Shown: in pieces, positions 1 through 8,456 of the stretch
Layout of the letters: each line of letters opens with the position of its first letter
Position numbering within the stretch: the stretch's first letter is position 1
DNA from: Solobacterium sp.
GTDB lineage: Bacteria; Bacillota_I; Bacilli_A; Erysipelotrichales; Erysipelotrichaceae
Length of the DNA stretch: 64,000 bases
Direction of reading: 5' to 3'
NCBI GenBank assembly: GCA_017510405.1
Contig: JAFWNG010000021.1
Location: 1 to 64,000, forward strand
The notes under the pieces: generated by a model
Databases searched by the model: none
The model's input: only the letters and a program-made list of their open reading frames with translations
Told to the model about the DNA's origin: nothing
Translations under genes and position numbers: made by a program

Positions 1-1
1 A

Positions 2-139
2 ATCAGACAGTGTTTTTCAGAGCAGTTAAAGCCTTACTACTGGAAACCTTATTTCTGGAGTCTGTCGTATTTCATCGGTACTGTCAGCGACAAAACTACT
101 GCAGTAGTTAAACATTATATTCAGCATCAAAAAGATTAA
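2..139 (+). CDS. tnpA: IS200/IS605-family transposase TnpA, C-terminal end (cut by window edge)
   Basis: An open frame runs from the window edge to a TAA at 137-139 and encodes about 45 residues. It contains the sequence WKPYFWSLSYFIGTVSD followed by a lysine/histidine-rich helix. This matches the end of Y1 (HUH) transposases of IS200/IS605, where W-x-SYF-x-GTVS is a conserved C-terminal signature. The catalytic HUH and tyrosine lie outside the window, so whether the gene is intact cannot be judged. A strong hairpin follows directly, as expected for the right end of such an element. Confidence 0.75.
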   Translation: MRQCFSEQLKPYYWKPYFWSLSYFIGTVSDKTTAVVKHYIQHQKD

Positions 140-148
140 GGCAATTCA

Positions 149-177
149 TCCACGTCTGATCCAGTCGGTCAGGCGTG
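149..177. repeat. Right-end hairpin of the IS200/IS605 element
   Basis: The arms CCACG-T-CTGA and TCAG-G-CGTGG pair almost perfectly around a short loop, ten bases after the transposase stop. IS200/IS605 elements carry subterminal hairpins recognised by TnpA instead of terminal inverted repeats, so this is probably the right-end recognition structure. The exact element end cannot be fixed without the left end. Confidence 0.55.
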
Positions 178-275
178 GTACTCTTGCCGGATTGATAGAA
201 ATTTTACTATATATCTAAATCTGTCACAATCATAAAATGTTATGCCGGAACGAGTATTCGGAGGTTCTTAAGCAT

Positions 276-301
276 AAAAAACTCTGCTGTTTCCAGCAGA
301 G
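276..301 (-). terminator. Intrinsic terminator of the secA-prfB operon
   Basis: On the minus strand an 8-bp stem (CTCTGCTG/CAGCAGAG, 4-nt loop) is followed by a run of six T. It lies 9 bases past the stop of the VWA gene and closes the minus-strand operon. Confidence 0.85.
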
Positions 302-309
302 CCATTTTC

Positions 310-945
310 TCAGTTGTTGCGGTTTTTGTAGTCTTCGTCGATCCGCATGCTCCATTCGGAACTGAGCTTTCTGCCTCTGCGCAGTTCACTGACAGCGTCA
401 CTCAATACCTCATAGTTCAATGCTGTGCCGACCGAATCGCTTTTGTAGTTCGTCGCATGGTCTGCCGCGATGCCGAAGCGTCCCGCTTCCTTCACTGCGT
501 CCATGTTCGCACCGAGGAACAGGAATTCCCATCCGTGCTTGTTCTGCTTCTTTTCGATCTTCTTTTTGACGTCCGCATAGGTGTACTTGCGGCTGGAATT
601 CTCCATGCCGTCCGTTGTGATCACGAAGACCGTCTTTTCCGGCACCTGTTCTTTCGGCATCTGCTTGTGCAGGTGTCCGATATAGCGGATGGAATCGCCG
701 AGCGCATCCAGAAGCGCTGTACTTCCGCCGGTCCGGTAGTCTTTCGCCGTCATTACCGGGATCTGATCCAGAGGAACACGGTCATAGATCACGCGTGAAG
801 CGGAATTGAACGTCACGACGGAAACCACCGTTTTCTCCGGATCTTTTTTCTGTTTTTCGATCATGGCATTGAAGCCTCCGATCGTATCGGACTCAAGTCC
901 GTGCATGGAACCGCTGTTATCGAGCAGGAATACGAGTTCTGTCAT
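310..945 (-). CDS. Small single-domain VWA (von Willebrand factor A) protein
   Basis: A 211-residue soluble protein that is essentially one VWA domain. The metal-ion-dependent adhesion site is visible at the very N terminus (DNSGS, the D-x-S-x-S motif), with a threonine in GGSTALLDAL and an aspartate in ITTDGMENSS completing the MIDAS. There is no signal peptide or membrane segment, so it is cytosolic and probably binds a protein partner through a bound divalent metal. It is the last gene of the comFA-secA-prfB operon, next to a macro-domain protein; stand-alone VWA proteins often act with AAA or ADP-ribose-related partners, but no such AAA gene is present. Function is not known. Confidence 0.85.
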   Translation of the reverse strand: MTELVFLLDNSGSMHGLESDTIGGFNAMIEKQKKDPEKTVVSVVTFNSASRVIYDRVPLDQIPVMTAKDYRTGGSTALLDALGDSIRYIGHLHKQMPKEQVPEKTVFVITTDGMENSSRKYTYADVKKKIEKKQNKHGWEFLFLGANMDAVKEAGRFGIAADHATNYKSDSVGTALNYEVLSDAVSELRRGRKLSSEWSMRIDEDYKNRNN

Positions 946-1007
946 ATAAATATCCTCCTTGTCTGTACCTGAGTTATAAGGCAGGACAAGGAGGACAAGG
1001 TCGCCTG

Positions 1008-2072
1008 TCAGGAGACATTTCCGATCAGCTGCTGATCGTACAGGAACAGGATCTCATTCAGTTCATAGAGATCATGGTTATCGGTTGTCAGGAAGTATTC
1101 CACAATAACGTCGCTGACACTGGAACGGGACAGCGCATAGCCGGCTGTTGCGAGGAACCTCTTTGTTTCCGCCAGATCCATTCCCAGAGCAAAGGCAAAT
1201 GCGATCACCGTGTTCTTCGACGGCTTATAGTCCGGATTGGAGCGGATCTTGGAAAAGTGCTTGCGGGAAATATTCGCTTTCCGGTACACTTCGGAATCTT
1301 TCATTCCGCTTGCGTCGATCTTCTCCAGCAGGGTCTCGGAGAAGCCTTTTTCTTTCTTCTTCAGAAAGCGCTCCAGGCCTTGCGGACGATGTGCCGACTC
1401 CGGCCGTTCCATCGACGCATTGGGGCGGATGTTCCAGATGGAGCCAACCGTATGGTTTGCGGCTGCCTTTTCCTCCCGACGCTGGCTTTTTCTTTCATGG
1501 ATGTCCGTCGGAGAAACATAAAAGTGTTCCTCTTCTTGCAGGATACCCACATATCTATCATCAATGAACGAACGGACGGAATCCACCAGTTTTTTGGACA
1601 GTCCCAGTGCTTCTTTATCAAAAACGACCAGTTTGATATCCATATCGTTTTCCGCCAGAAAACGGCTGAATTCACTGACGGCGATATTCAGCGCTTCTTC
1701 TTTCGGAAAATGATAGGAACCGGAGGAAAGCAGAGGGAACGCGATCGACTCGCATCCGTTTTCCAGCGCAAGTGCCAGCGCATTGCGGTAGGACTGCCGC
1801 AGCTGTTCTTCTTCATTATGTGTCCCGTCGATATACTGCGGTCCGCACACATGGATGACATAGCGGGCAGGCAGACGGAAACCCGGTGTGATCACAGCGT
1901 CTGTCACTTTCAGTTCTCCGTACTGTTTCCGCGCCTTCATCAGTTCGGGACCGGCTTTAGTATGGATGCGGATATCCACACCGCGGCCGGCAACCGGATA
2001 GGGATTGGCGGTATTTACAACGGCATCGGTATGCATGGACGCAATATCATTGCGCACGATCTCAAACGGCAT
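1008..2072 (-). CDS. Macro domain protein with C-terminal helix-turn-helix-like region
   Basis: Residues 1 to about 160 form a macro (Appr-1''-p processing) domain. The ADP-ribose-binding features are present: DAVVNTANPYPVAGRGVD near the start and the glycine-rich FPLLSSGSYHFP loop. Such domains bind or hydrolyse ADP-ribose or O-acetyl-ADP-ribose. After a charged linker (about 190-240), residues 245-354 resemble an XRE-like helix-turn-helix (SEVYRKANISRKHFSKIRSN). A macro domain fused to a DNA-binding-like module suggests an ADP-ribose-responsive regulator, which is inference. It is four bases downstream of rluA and upstream of the VWA gene, so it is co-transcribed with both. Confidence 0.8.
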   Translation of the reverse strand: MPFEIVRNDIASMHTDAVVNTANPYPVAGRGVDIRIHTKAGPELMKARKQYGELKVTDAVITPGFRLPARYVIHVCGPQYIDGTHNEEEQLRQSYRNALALALENGCESIAFPLLSSGSYHFPKEEALNIAVSEFSRFLAENDMDIKLVVFDKEALGLSKKLVDSVRSFIDDRYVGILQEEEHFYVSPTDIHERKSQRREEKAAANHTVGSIWNIRPNASMERPESAHRPQGLERFLKKKEKGFSETLLEKIDASGMKDSEVYRKANISRKHFSKIRSNPDYKPSKNTVIAFAFALGMDLAETKRFLATAGYALSRSSVSDVIVEYFLTTDNHDLYELNEILFLYDQQLIGNVS

Positions 2073-2075
2073 TAC

Positions 2076-2957
2076 TTACCCCTTTCTCAGCGTTTCCAGC
2101 AGTCTCTCCAGTTCATCCGGCAGCGGTGCCGAACATGTGACCGTACTGCCGTTGAACGGCTGCTTCAGCAGGATGGACGCGCAGTGCAGCGCCGGCCGGT
2201 GCACAGAGCGGTCACCGCCGTACAGCGTATCGCCGAAGAGCGGATGGCCGAAATACGCGAGACCGGCGCGGATCTGATGGGAGCGCCCGGTCCCCAGTGT
2301 GATTTCAAGCAGAGACCAGTCCGATCCGCTTTCGATCACACGGTAATGCGTAACACATTCCTGTCCGCCTTTACCGACGACGCGTGCACGCTGTCCTTCG
2401 ACTTTTTTCAACGTATAGTATAGCGTTCCTTCTTCGTCATCCATGCGGCCCGGTACGATTGCAAGATACTTCTTCTGCAGGTCACCGGTATCCTTCTGCT
2501 TCGATAAACGTGCGGCGGCCGGCTGGTTTTTGGCATACAGCATGACGCCGGACACCGGCAGATCCAGTCTTCCTACAGCCCGTACCGTGAACCGGTTGTC
2601 ATAGTGCGCCGCCAGCAGGGTGCCCATATCGTCTTCCAGATGCATGTGCGATGCGTGACACGGCATGCCGGACGGTTTATTGACGATCACCATATCATCA
2701 TCTTCGTACAGGATGTCCACGTGCCCGGCAAGACGCGCCGCATGCGCTTCATCCTGCTCGGCGAAGACCACGCAGATCACATCCCCGGCATGGACCTGCT
2801 CAGTGATGCGCACCTGTGTTCCGTTGCACGACAATCCGCCGGTGAACTTCAGACGGGAGATCTCCCGGCGGGAAAGGCCGAGCTCCCGGGACAGAATTTT
2901 TTTGACCGGCAGGCCATCCTGCCCGCCGGTCACAGTAAAACTCAGTTCTTTTCTCAT
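2076..2957 (-). CDS. RluA-family 23S rRNA/tRNA pseudouridine synthase
   Basis: A 293-residue RluA-type synthase that isomerises uridine to pseudouridine in structured RNA. Residues 1-70 look like an S4 RNA-binding domain (KKILSRELGLSRREISRLKFTGGLSCNG). The catalytic motif follows in AVGRLDLPVSGVMLYAKN, where the aspartate of RLD is the nucleophile, and GRSHQIRAGLAYFGHPLFGD is the typical C-terminal motif. The ATG overlaps the prfB stop in an ATGA, so translation is coupled. Substrate position (RluD-, RluC- or YjbO-like) cannot be assigned from sequence. Confidence 0.92.
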   Translation of the reverse strand: MRKELSFTVTGGQDGLPVKKILSRELGLSRREISRLKFTGGLSCNGTQVRITEQVHAGDVICVVFAEQDEAHAARLAGHVDILYEDDDMVIVNKPSGMPCHASHMHLEDDMGTLLAAHYDNRFTVRAVGRLDLPVSGVMLYAKNQPAAARLSKQKDTGDLQKKYLAIVPGRMDDEEGTLYYTLKKVEGQRARVVGKGGQECVTHYRVIESGSDWSLLEITLGTGRSHQIRAGLAYFGHPLFGDTLYGGDRSVHRPALHCASILLKQPFNGSTVTCSAPLPDELERLLETLRKG

Positions 2958-4061
2958 TCGCTCTTGATCTGGCTGCGCAGATACGAGTCGATGAATCCGT
3001 CCAGGTCACCGTCCATGACCGACTGGACATTGCCGACTTCATATCCCGTACGCAGATCCTTGACCATCGTATACGGAGCGAATACATAGGAGCGGATCTG
3101 GGAACCCCACTCATTTGCCTTGACTTCGCCGCGCACTGCCGCTGCCCGTTCTTCGTTCTCACGGATCTTCAGCTGGAGCAGTTTGGACTTCAGCATGTTC
3201 ATGCACGCTTCACGGTTCTGCAGCTGCGAACGCTGCGTCTGGCAGAACACGGTGATGCCGGTCGGCTTATGTGTCATGCGGACGGCACTGTCGGTCTTGT
3301 TGATATGCTGACCGCCGGCACCGGACGAACGCATCGTGATGACTTCGAGGTCTTTATCATCGATCTCGATCTCAAGGTCATCCTCGAACTGCGGCATGAT
3401 CTCCACCGACGCAAACGACGTATGACGGCGCGCATTGGAATCAAACGGAGAGATACGCACCAGACGGTGAACGCCGTTTTCCGCTTTCAGGTAGCCGTAC
3501 GCCATATCGCCTTCGATCAGTACGGAACAGGACTTCATGCCGGCTTCTTCACCTTCCTGATAATCCATCAGAGTGATCTTGAAGCCTCTGCGCTCACACC
3601 AGCGCATATACATGCGGTACAGCATGGACGCCCAGTCCATCGCTTCCGTTCCGCCCGCGCCCGGATGAATTTCCAGAATCGCTGCGTGGTTGTCATACGG
3701 TCCGGATAAGAGGACCTGTATTTCAAATTCGTCGAACGTCTTCATGGTGGAGGCATATTCCTCTTCCACGAGCTCGCTCATATCCGGATCATACGAGGAC
3801 GATAATTCCGCAATACTGTCGGACAGGTCCTGCAGAGATCCTTCGAGGGTATCATAACTTGCGACCAGCTTCTTAATGGCATTGGTCTCACGGATCACTT
3901 TCTGCGCTTTCTTCTGGTCGTTCCAGAAGTCGGCACCGGCCATGATTTCTTCATTCTCTTCTATTATCCTGCGTTTAGACGCGAGGTCAAAGAGAGTAGC
4001 CAAGCGACTCCAATTTGGCCTGGCTGCGGGCAACATTCTGCCGCATTTCGAATAATTCCAT
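2954..4061 (-). CDS. prfB: Peptide chain release factor 2, expressed by +1 programmed frameshift
   Basis: RF2 recognises UGA and UAA stops and triggers peptide release. The main frame encodes the SPF anticodon-like tripeptide (RISPFDSNARR) and the catalytic GGQ (SSGAGGQHINKTDS). The main frame alone lacks a proper start. The true start is the ATG at 4061-4059, preceded by AAGGAGG; 24 codons later the frame meets CTT TGA C, and a +1 shift joins it to the main frame, giving 368 residues. This is the classical autoregulation: low RF2 slows UGA decoding and favours the shift. It starts one base after the secA stop. Confidence 0.96.
3986..3992 (-). promoter_or_regulatory. prfB programmed +1 frameshift site (CTTTGAC)
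   Basis: The in-frame TGA at 3989-3987 follows CTT at 3992-3990 and precedes C, giving the universal CTT TGA C slippery stop. Skipping T3989 continues with GAC in the long frame. The internal Shine-Dalgarno-like element that sits three bases upstream of CTT in E. coli is not evident; only a GGAG further upstream is seen. Confidence 0.93.
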
Positions 4062-4062
4062 C

Positions 4063-6423
4063 TTATTCCTCCTTATTGTCTTCTGCACGAGCAACACGGA
4101 TGTTCATGCAGAATGCCACGATCTCTCTTGAGATCGTCTGCATCATTTCTTCAAACAGTTCGTAGCCTTCCTGTACATATGCCTGCAGAGGATTGTTCTG
4201 CGCATAGGAACGCAGGCCGATACCGTCTCTCAGTTTCGACATGATATCGATATGGTTGGACCACGCACGGTCGAACAGGTTCAGAGACACCTGTTTTTCC
4301 AGCGGAAGGATCCGCTCTTTTACCGGTGCGATCCGGTCGTCGTATACCTTCCATGCCCGCTCAAAGGCTGCTTCAGTGACATCCTCGGCAGACTTGCCCT
4401 TGAGGTCGCTGACATCCACGAGATCCTTGAAGCCGAGCTGATCCAGTGATTCCTGCAGACCATTGACGTCGACTTCCCTTGCCCGGGATTCCGGATCCAC
4501 GTTGGACGCGGCCACGTCACTGATGACACGGTGGAACATGTCATGGATGACAGAGTGTACATCATCGTTCTCAAGAATGAAGTTTCTCTGGTCATACATG
4601 ATCTCGCGCTGCTGACGCATGACATCGTCATACTGCAGAAGCTGCTTACGGGCATCGAAGTTGACGCCTTCCACACGTTTCTGGGCATTGGAGATGGACT
4701 TGGTGATCATCTTGGATTCGATCTTCTCATCTCCGAGTTTTTCAAATGTGCCTTCCATTCTCTCGGAACCGAAACGGCGCATCAGATCATCCTGTACGGA
4801 AACATAGAACCGTGACATGCCCGGGTCGCCCTGACGTCCGGAACGTCCGCGCAGCTGGTTGTCGATACGGCGTGATTCATGACGCTCGGAACCAAGGACG
4901 CATAAGCCTCCCAGTTCCCTGACGCCTTCGCCGAGCTTGATATCGGTACCGCGGCCCGCCATGTTGGTGGCAATCGTTACGGAACCCTTCTGACCGGCTT
5001 TTTCAATGATTTCCGCTTCCCGCTTATGGTTCTTCGCATTCAGAACTTCATGACGGATCCCGCGCTTTTTCAGCAGCTGGGAGATCAGTTCGGATGTCTC
5101 AACGGCGATCGTACCGACAAGGATCGGCTGACCCTTCTCATGACGCTCTGCCACTTCGTTGACCAGGGCATCGTACTTCGCCCGCTTCGTTCCGTATACC
5201 GCATCCGGGTAGTCGATACGGATGACCGGCTTGTTCGTCGGCACTTCGACGACATACATGTTGTAGATCTCCAGGAATTCTTCTTCCTCGGTCTTTGCCG
5301 TACCGGTCATGCCGGCCAGCTTGTTGTACAGACGGAAGAAATTCTGGTATGTGATCGTTGCCAGCGTCGTTGTCTCCTGCTTGATGGAGATGCCTTCCTT
5401 GGCTTCGACTGCCTGGTGCAGACCGTCCGACCACTGACGTCCTTTCATCAGACGTCCGGTGTTCGGGTCAACGATCACGATCTCATCGTCCTGTTCGTCG
5501 ACCACATAGTCCACGTCTCTTGCCATGACATAGTTGGCTTTGAGCGCCTGGTTGATGTGATGCAGAAGCTGGATATGATCCTGGTTGTACAGGTTGTCAA
5601 TGCGGAAGACGCGCTCCGCCTTGAACACGCCCTGTTCGCTCAGCTGTACGCTGCGGCTCTTGATGTCGACCTCATAGTCTTCTTCATTCTTCAGGCGCTT
5701 AACAAAGCGGTCTGCCTGCAGATACAGGTTTGCCGTCTGTTTCTGGCCGCCGGAAATGATCAGCGGTGTACGGGATTCATCGATCAGGATCGAGTCGACT
5801 TCGTCCACGAGAGCGAAGTTCAGACCGCGCAGTACACGGTCCTGCACACGCGTGACCATATTGTCGCGCAGATAGTCGAATCCGAGTTCGGAGTTCGTCG
5901 TATAGGTAATGTCGCATGCATAGGCGGCACGCTTCTGCGCCTTGGATTTCTGGCGCAGGTTCAGACCGACAGACAGTCCCAGGAAACGGTGGATCTGTCC
6001 CATCCATTCCGAGTCACGTTCCGACAGATATTCGTTAACAGTAACGACATGCACGCCCTTTCCGGACAGCGCATTCAGATAGACTGCCATGACGGAAGTC
6101 AGTGTTTTACCTTCACCGGTCTTCATTTCGGCAATGTCGCCGTCCTGCATGACAGCAGCACCCATCAGCTGAACTTTATACGGGAACTCACCGATCACGC
6201 GGTAGCACGCTTCTCTTGCGGTCGCGAATGCCTCCGGAAGAATATCATCCAGTGTTTCGCCGTTTGCCAGCCGTTCTTTGAGCAGCGGTGTCTGTGCCTG
6301 CAGCTCTTCATCGGTCATATTACGGTACTTCTGTTCCATATCGAGAACCGGCTGGATGCGCTTTTCGATCTGCTTCAGCCGCCGGCCGTCTTCATTCAGA
6401 ATTCTGGAAAGAAAATTTGCCAT
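4063..6423 (-). CDS. secA: Protein translocase ATPase SecA
   Basis: A 786-residue SecA, the motor that pushes preproteins through SecYEG. Walker A is KTGEGKT (about residues 101-107) and Walker B is VDEVDS; the preprotein cross-linking region and the helicase motif MAGRGTDIKLG with RRIDNQLRGRSGRQGD are also present. It ends in IRVARAEDNKEE and lacks the cysteine-rich zinc-binding SEC-C tail that many SecA proteins use to bind SecB or lipids; this explains its shortness against about 840 residues in Bacillus. It starts directly after the comFC stop and ends one base before the prfB start. Confidence 0.97.
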   Translation of the reverse strand: MANFLSRILNEDGRRLKQIEKRIQPVLDMEQKYRNMTDEELQAQTPLLKERLANGETLDDILPEAFATAREACYRVIGEFPYKVQLMGAAVMQDGDIAEMKTGEGKTLTSVMAVYLNALSGKGVHVVTVNEYLSERDSEWMGQIHRFLGLSVGLNLRQKSKAQKRAAYACDITYTTNSELGFDYLRDNMVTRVQDRVLRGLNFALVDEVDSILIDESRTPLIISGGQKQTANLYLQADRFVKRLKNEEDYEVDIKSRSVQLSEQGVFKAERVFRIDNLYNQDHIQLLHHINQALKANYVMARDVDYVVDEQDDEIVIVDPNTGRLMKGRQWSDGLHQAVEAKEGISIKQETTTLATITYQNFFRLYNKLAGMTGTAKTEEEEFLEIYNMYVVEVPTNKPVIRIDYPDAVYGTKRAKYDALVNEVAERHEKGQPILVGTIAVETSELISQLLKKRGIRHEVLNAKNHKREAEIIEKAGQKGSVTIATNMAGRGTDIKLGEGVRELGGLCVLGSERHESRRIDNQLRGRSGRQGDPGMSRFYVSVQDDLMRRFGSERMEGTFEKLGDEKIESKMITKSISNAQKRVEGVNFDARKQLLQYDDVMRQQREIMYDQRNFILENDDVHSVIHDMFHRVISDVAASNVDPESRAREVDVNGLQESLDQLGFKDLVDVSDLKGKSAEDVTEAAFERAWKVYDDRIAPVKERILPLEKQVSLNLFDRAWSNHIDIMSKLRDGIGLRSYAQNNPLQAYVQEGYELFEEMMQTISREIVAFCMNIRVARAEDNKEE

Positions 6424-7098
6424 TTACTTCCTCCTTTTGCCGGCAGAAGCCGACTTGTTTATTATAGCGATATCAGCAGGAAAAGGCAATTTATCAGGGA
6501 TCGTACGGGGGTTGACCGATATCGTAAAAATACGTATTCTGTGCCGTTTCCGGTCCAGTTTTGAGAGCGCTGCCCGGATCGTCGCACCGGTCGTCATCGT
6601 ATCATCTGCCAGGACGATCCGCCGCGGCAGTCTTATCCCTTCTTTCAGACGGATCAGATTCCGGATATTCTCACGTTCCTCCGCACGCATTGATTTCTGC
6701 GGCGTATCTGTCAGTTTTTCAAAAGCATCCACGACCGGCAGTCCGAGCGGCGCAAAGATCTTCTCCAGGTGATGGAATCCTCTTTCCCGGATCCGCGATG
6801 CCGAGCTCGGCATCAGCACGATCGTATATCCCCGGTACATGCGCCGCAGTTTCTCCTTCAGTCCGTACAGAAATACCGGCGCCAGCGCTTCGTCCATGCA
6901 TTCCTTGTACTGGATGAGACACGAAGAAAACGCTTCGTTGTATACATAGCAGCTGTACAGCGGCACGCCGTCCACTTTGAACCGGATATCCTTTCTCTGC
7001 CACTGACTGCGGCATGTCTGACACAGCGGATCTTCCGACCACAGTGCGTCATAGAGCCCGGTGCGCTCTTTGATCCCGTCACACAGAAGGCACCGCAT
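6424..7098 (-). CDS. comFC: ComFC-like phosphoribosyltransferase-fold protein
   Basis: A 224-residue ComF-family protein. An N-terminal zinc-binding pair CLLCDG and a second pair CQTCRSQW are followed by a phosphoribosyltransferase-like domain with the PRPP-binding motif RRIVLADDTMTTGAT. ComFC is needed for handling incoming single-stranded DNA during transformation in competent Firmicutes. Two ATGs fit; the one at 7098 has a GGAGG at an 8-base spacing, whereas the ATG at 7104 is too close. It overlaps the comFA end by about 20 bases and is followed immediately by secA. Confidence 0.9.
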   Translation of the reverse strand: MRCLLCDGIKERTGLYDALWSEDPLCQTCRSQWQRKDIRFKVDGVPLYSCYVYNEAFSSCLIQYKECMDEALAPVFLYGLKEKLRRMYRGYTIVLMPSSASRIRERGFHHLEKIFAPLGLPVVDAFEKLTDTPQKSMRAEERENIRNLIRLKEGIRLPRRIVLADDTMTTGATIRAALSKLDRKRHRIRIFTISVNPRTIPDKLPFPADIAIINKSASAGKRRK

Positions 7099-8233
7099 GC
7101 GCATTCGCCTCCATGATTTCTTTCTGACATGCCTGGGCAAGATCGCTGTGTTCCAGACACAGGAACAAAACATCCCCTTCCGGTTCTTCAATGCGTCTTC
7201 CCGCTCTTCCCGCCATCTGGATCAGCGCCGCCTCGTCATAAACAGGCGAGTCTGCCTGCCATACCGCGATCTGCACGCCGGTGACCGTCAGTCCTCGCTC
7301 CGCAAGACTTGTGCAGCACAGCACGCTGTCTTTGCTGTTGCGGAACTCCTCCATGACGGCATCCCGCTCCGGCGTCCGGCTCGTGCAGGACATGCACGGA
7401 AGAAACAGCGACAGAAGAAAAGCCATGATCTCCGTTCCCCGCACCGTCGGCACAAAGACCATGCGCGGAGCGTCCGCATGCCCAAACAGCCATTTCAGCA
7501 GCGCAAAGAATGCCGGAATGCGGGAACGCACCCAGATCTCCGGCACCGGCAGCGGCTTCCCGTGCGGACGCTCATACAGCGTGAGATGTTCCAGCGTTCC
7601 ATCTGCGATACGCGCCTTCATCTCTTCGTCCGGTGTCGCTGTCAGATAGATCCGGTGTCCCCGGCACGCCGTCGAGGCAATACCGTGCAGCACGTCGCTG
7701 CCCCGGTACGGGAACGCATCCGGCTCATCCAGGATCAGCAGGTCAAATGCGTTTGTATAGCGGAACAGCTGGTGCGTGGTGCATATGATCAGGTCGCCGT
7801 CCGTCTCTTCCGTATGCCCGCCGCATACCGCCGTCACTTTCGCCTTCGGGAAATACCCGGCAAGCCGTTCCTGCAGTTCCAGAACGACCTGGCGCCGCGG
7901 GATCGCAAAGCCGACTTTTTTCCCTTCTTTCAGCATTTCCGCAATACTCCGGATCACCAGCTCCGTCTTGCCTGCGCCGCATACACAGTGCAGAAGTACG
8001 TCTTTCGTACGCATCGCCGCCGCGCACTGTTCCGATATTTCTTTTTGCTTCGGCGTAAGCGGATACTGCAGGGTATATTCCTCGCTTCCCTGCTGCACTT
8101 CCGCCAGTTCCGCTTCGTTCTCCTCCTCTTCGATCATTGCCCGCTGAAACATAACGCACCGGCGGCAGTACCATCCTGAACTGCCTTTGTAAAAATATTC
8201 CGGATCTGTATTCCGGCATCTTGGACACTGCAT
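7079..8233 (-). CDS. comFA: ComFA-like DNA helicase/translocase
   Basis: A 384-residue superfamily 2 ATPase that drives single-stranded DNA uptake during natural competence. Four cysteines near the N terminus (CPRC and CRRC, about residues 3-26) form the zinc finger typical of ComFA. Walker A is CGAGKTE near residue 100, the DEAD-box equivalent is LDEPDA, and motif VI is MAGRAGRRIEE. The ATG at 8233 is preferred to an upstream GTG at 8251 because GAGGAGG sits 9 bases before it. Only comFA and comFC of the competence set are in the window. Confidence 0.9.
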   Translation of the reverse strand: MQCPRCRNTDPEYFYKGSSGWYCRRCVMFQRAMIEEEENEAELAEVQQGSEEYTLQYPLTPKQKEISEQCAAAMRTKDVLLHCVCGAGKTELVIRSIAEMLKEGKKVGFAIPRRQVVLELQERLAGYFPKAKVTAVCGGHTEETDGDLIICTTHQLFRYTNAFDLLILDEPDAFPYRGSDVLHGIASTACRGHRIYLTATPDEEMKARIADGTLEHLTLYERPHGKPLPVPEIWVRSRIPAFFALLKWLFGHADAPRMVFVPTVRGTEIMAFLLSLFLPCMSCTSRTPERDAVMEEFRNSKDSVLCCTSLAERGLTVTGVQIAVWQADSPVYDEAALIQMAGRAGRRIEEPEGDVLFLCLEHSDLAQACQKEIMEANAHAVPSV

Positions 8234-8234
8234 A

Positions 8235-8290
8235 ACAAAAGACCTCCTCACTGTATCTATTTGCGAAAAGGTCTGCGATCCCCCGTTATT
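8235..8290 (-). promoter_or_regulatory. Hairpin in the comFA leader covering its ribosome binding site
   Basis: In the minus-strand transcript GACCTTTTCGC (8273-8263) can pair over 11 positions, with G-U pairs, with GTGAGGAGGTC (8251-8241), followed by TTTTG. The 3' arm contains the comFA Shine-Dalgarno GAGGAGG. The structure could hide the ribosome binding site or act as a leader terminator. Two closely related sequences occur at 13255-13292 and 14112-14148 as ordinary terminators. The rest of the 8234-8456 gap holds no gene; a possible -10 (TATACT, near 8322) for the plus-strand gene is weak. Confidence 0.5.
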
Positions 8291-8456
8291 TGCGGCTGAT
8301 CTGTTGTCCGCAGGAACCGGTGTATACTACAATATCAATAAGAACACCAGGCAGCCCGGCCCCTCTGCCGGCCTCTGTTTCAGCGCTCATAACAGCTGTT
8401 TCACCAGGATCATCATTTGTTCTGCATACCCATAATTACATGAAGGAGTATTTGCC

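Noticed and set aside
5026-6564. Long open frame (512 codons) on the plus strand opposite secA
   Set aside because: It is a shadow of secA codon bias, has no ribosome binding site and encodes no recognisable protein.
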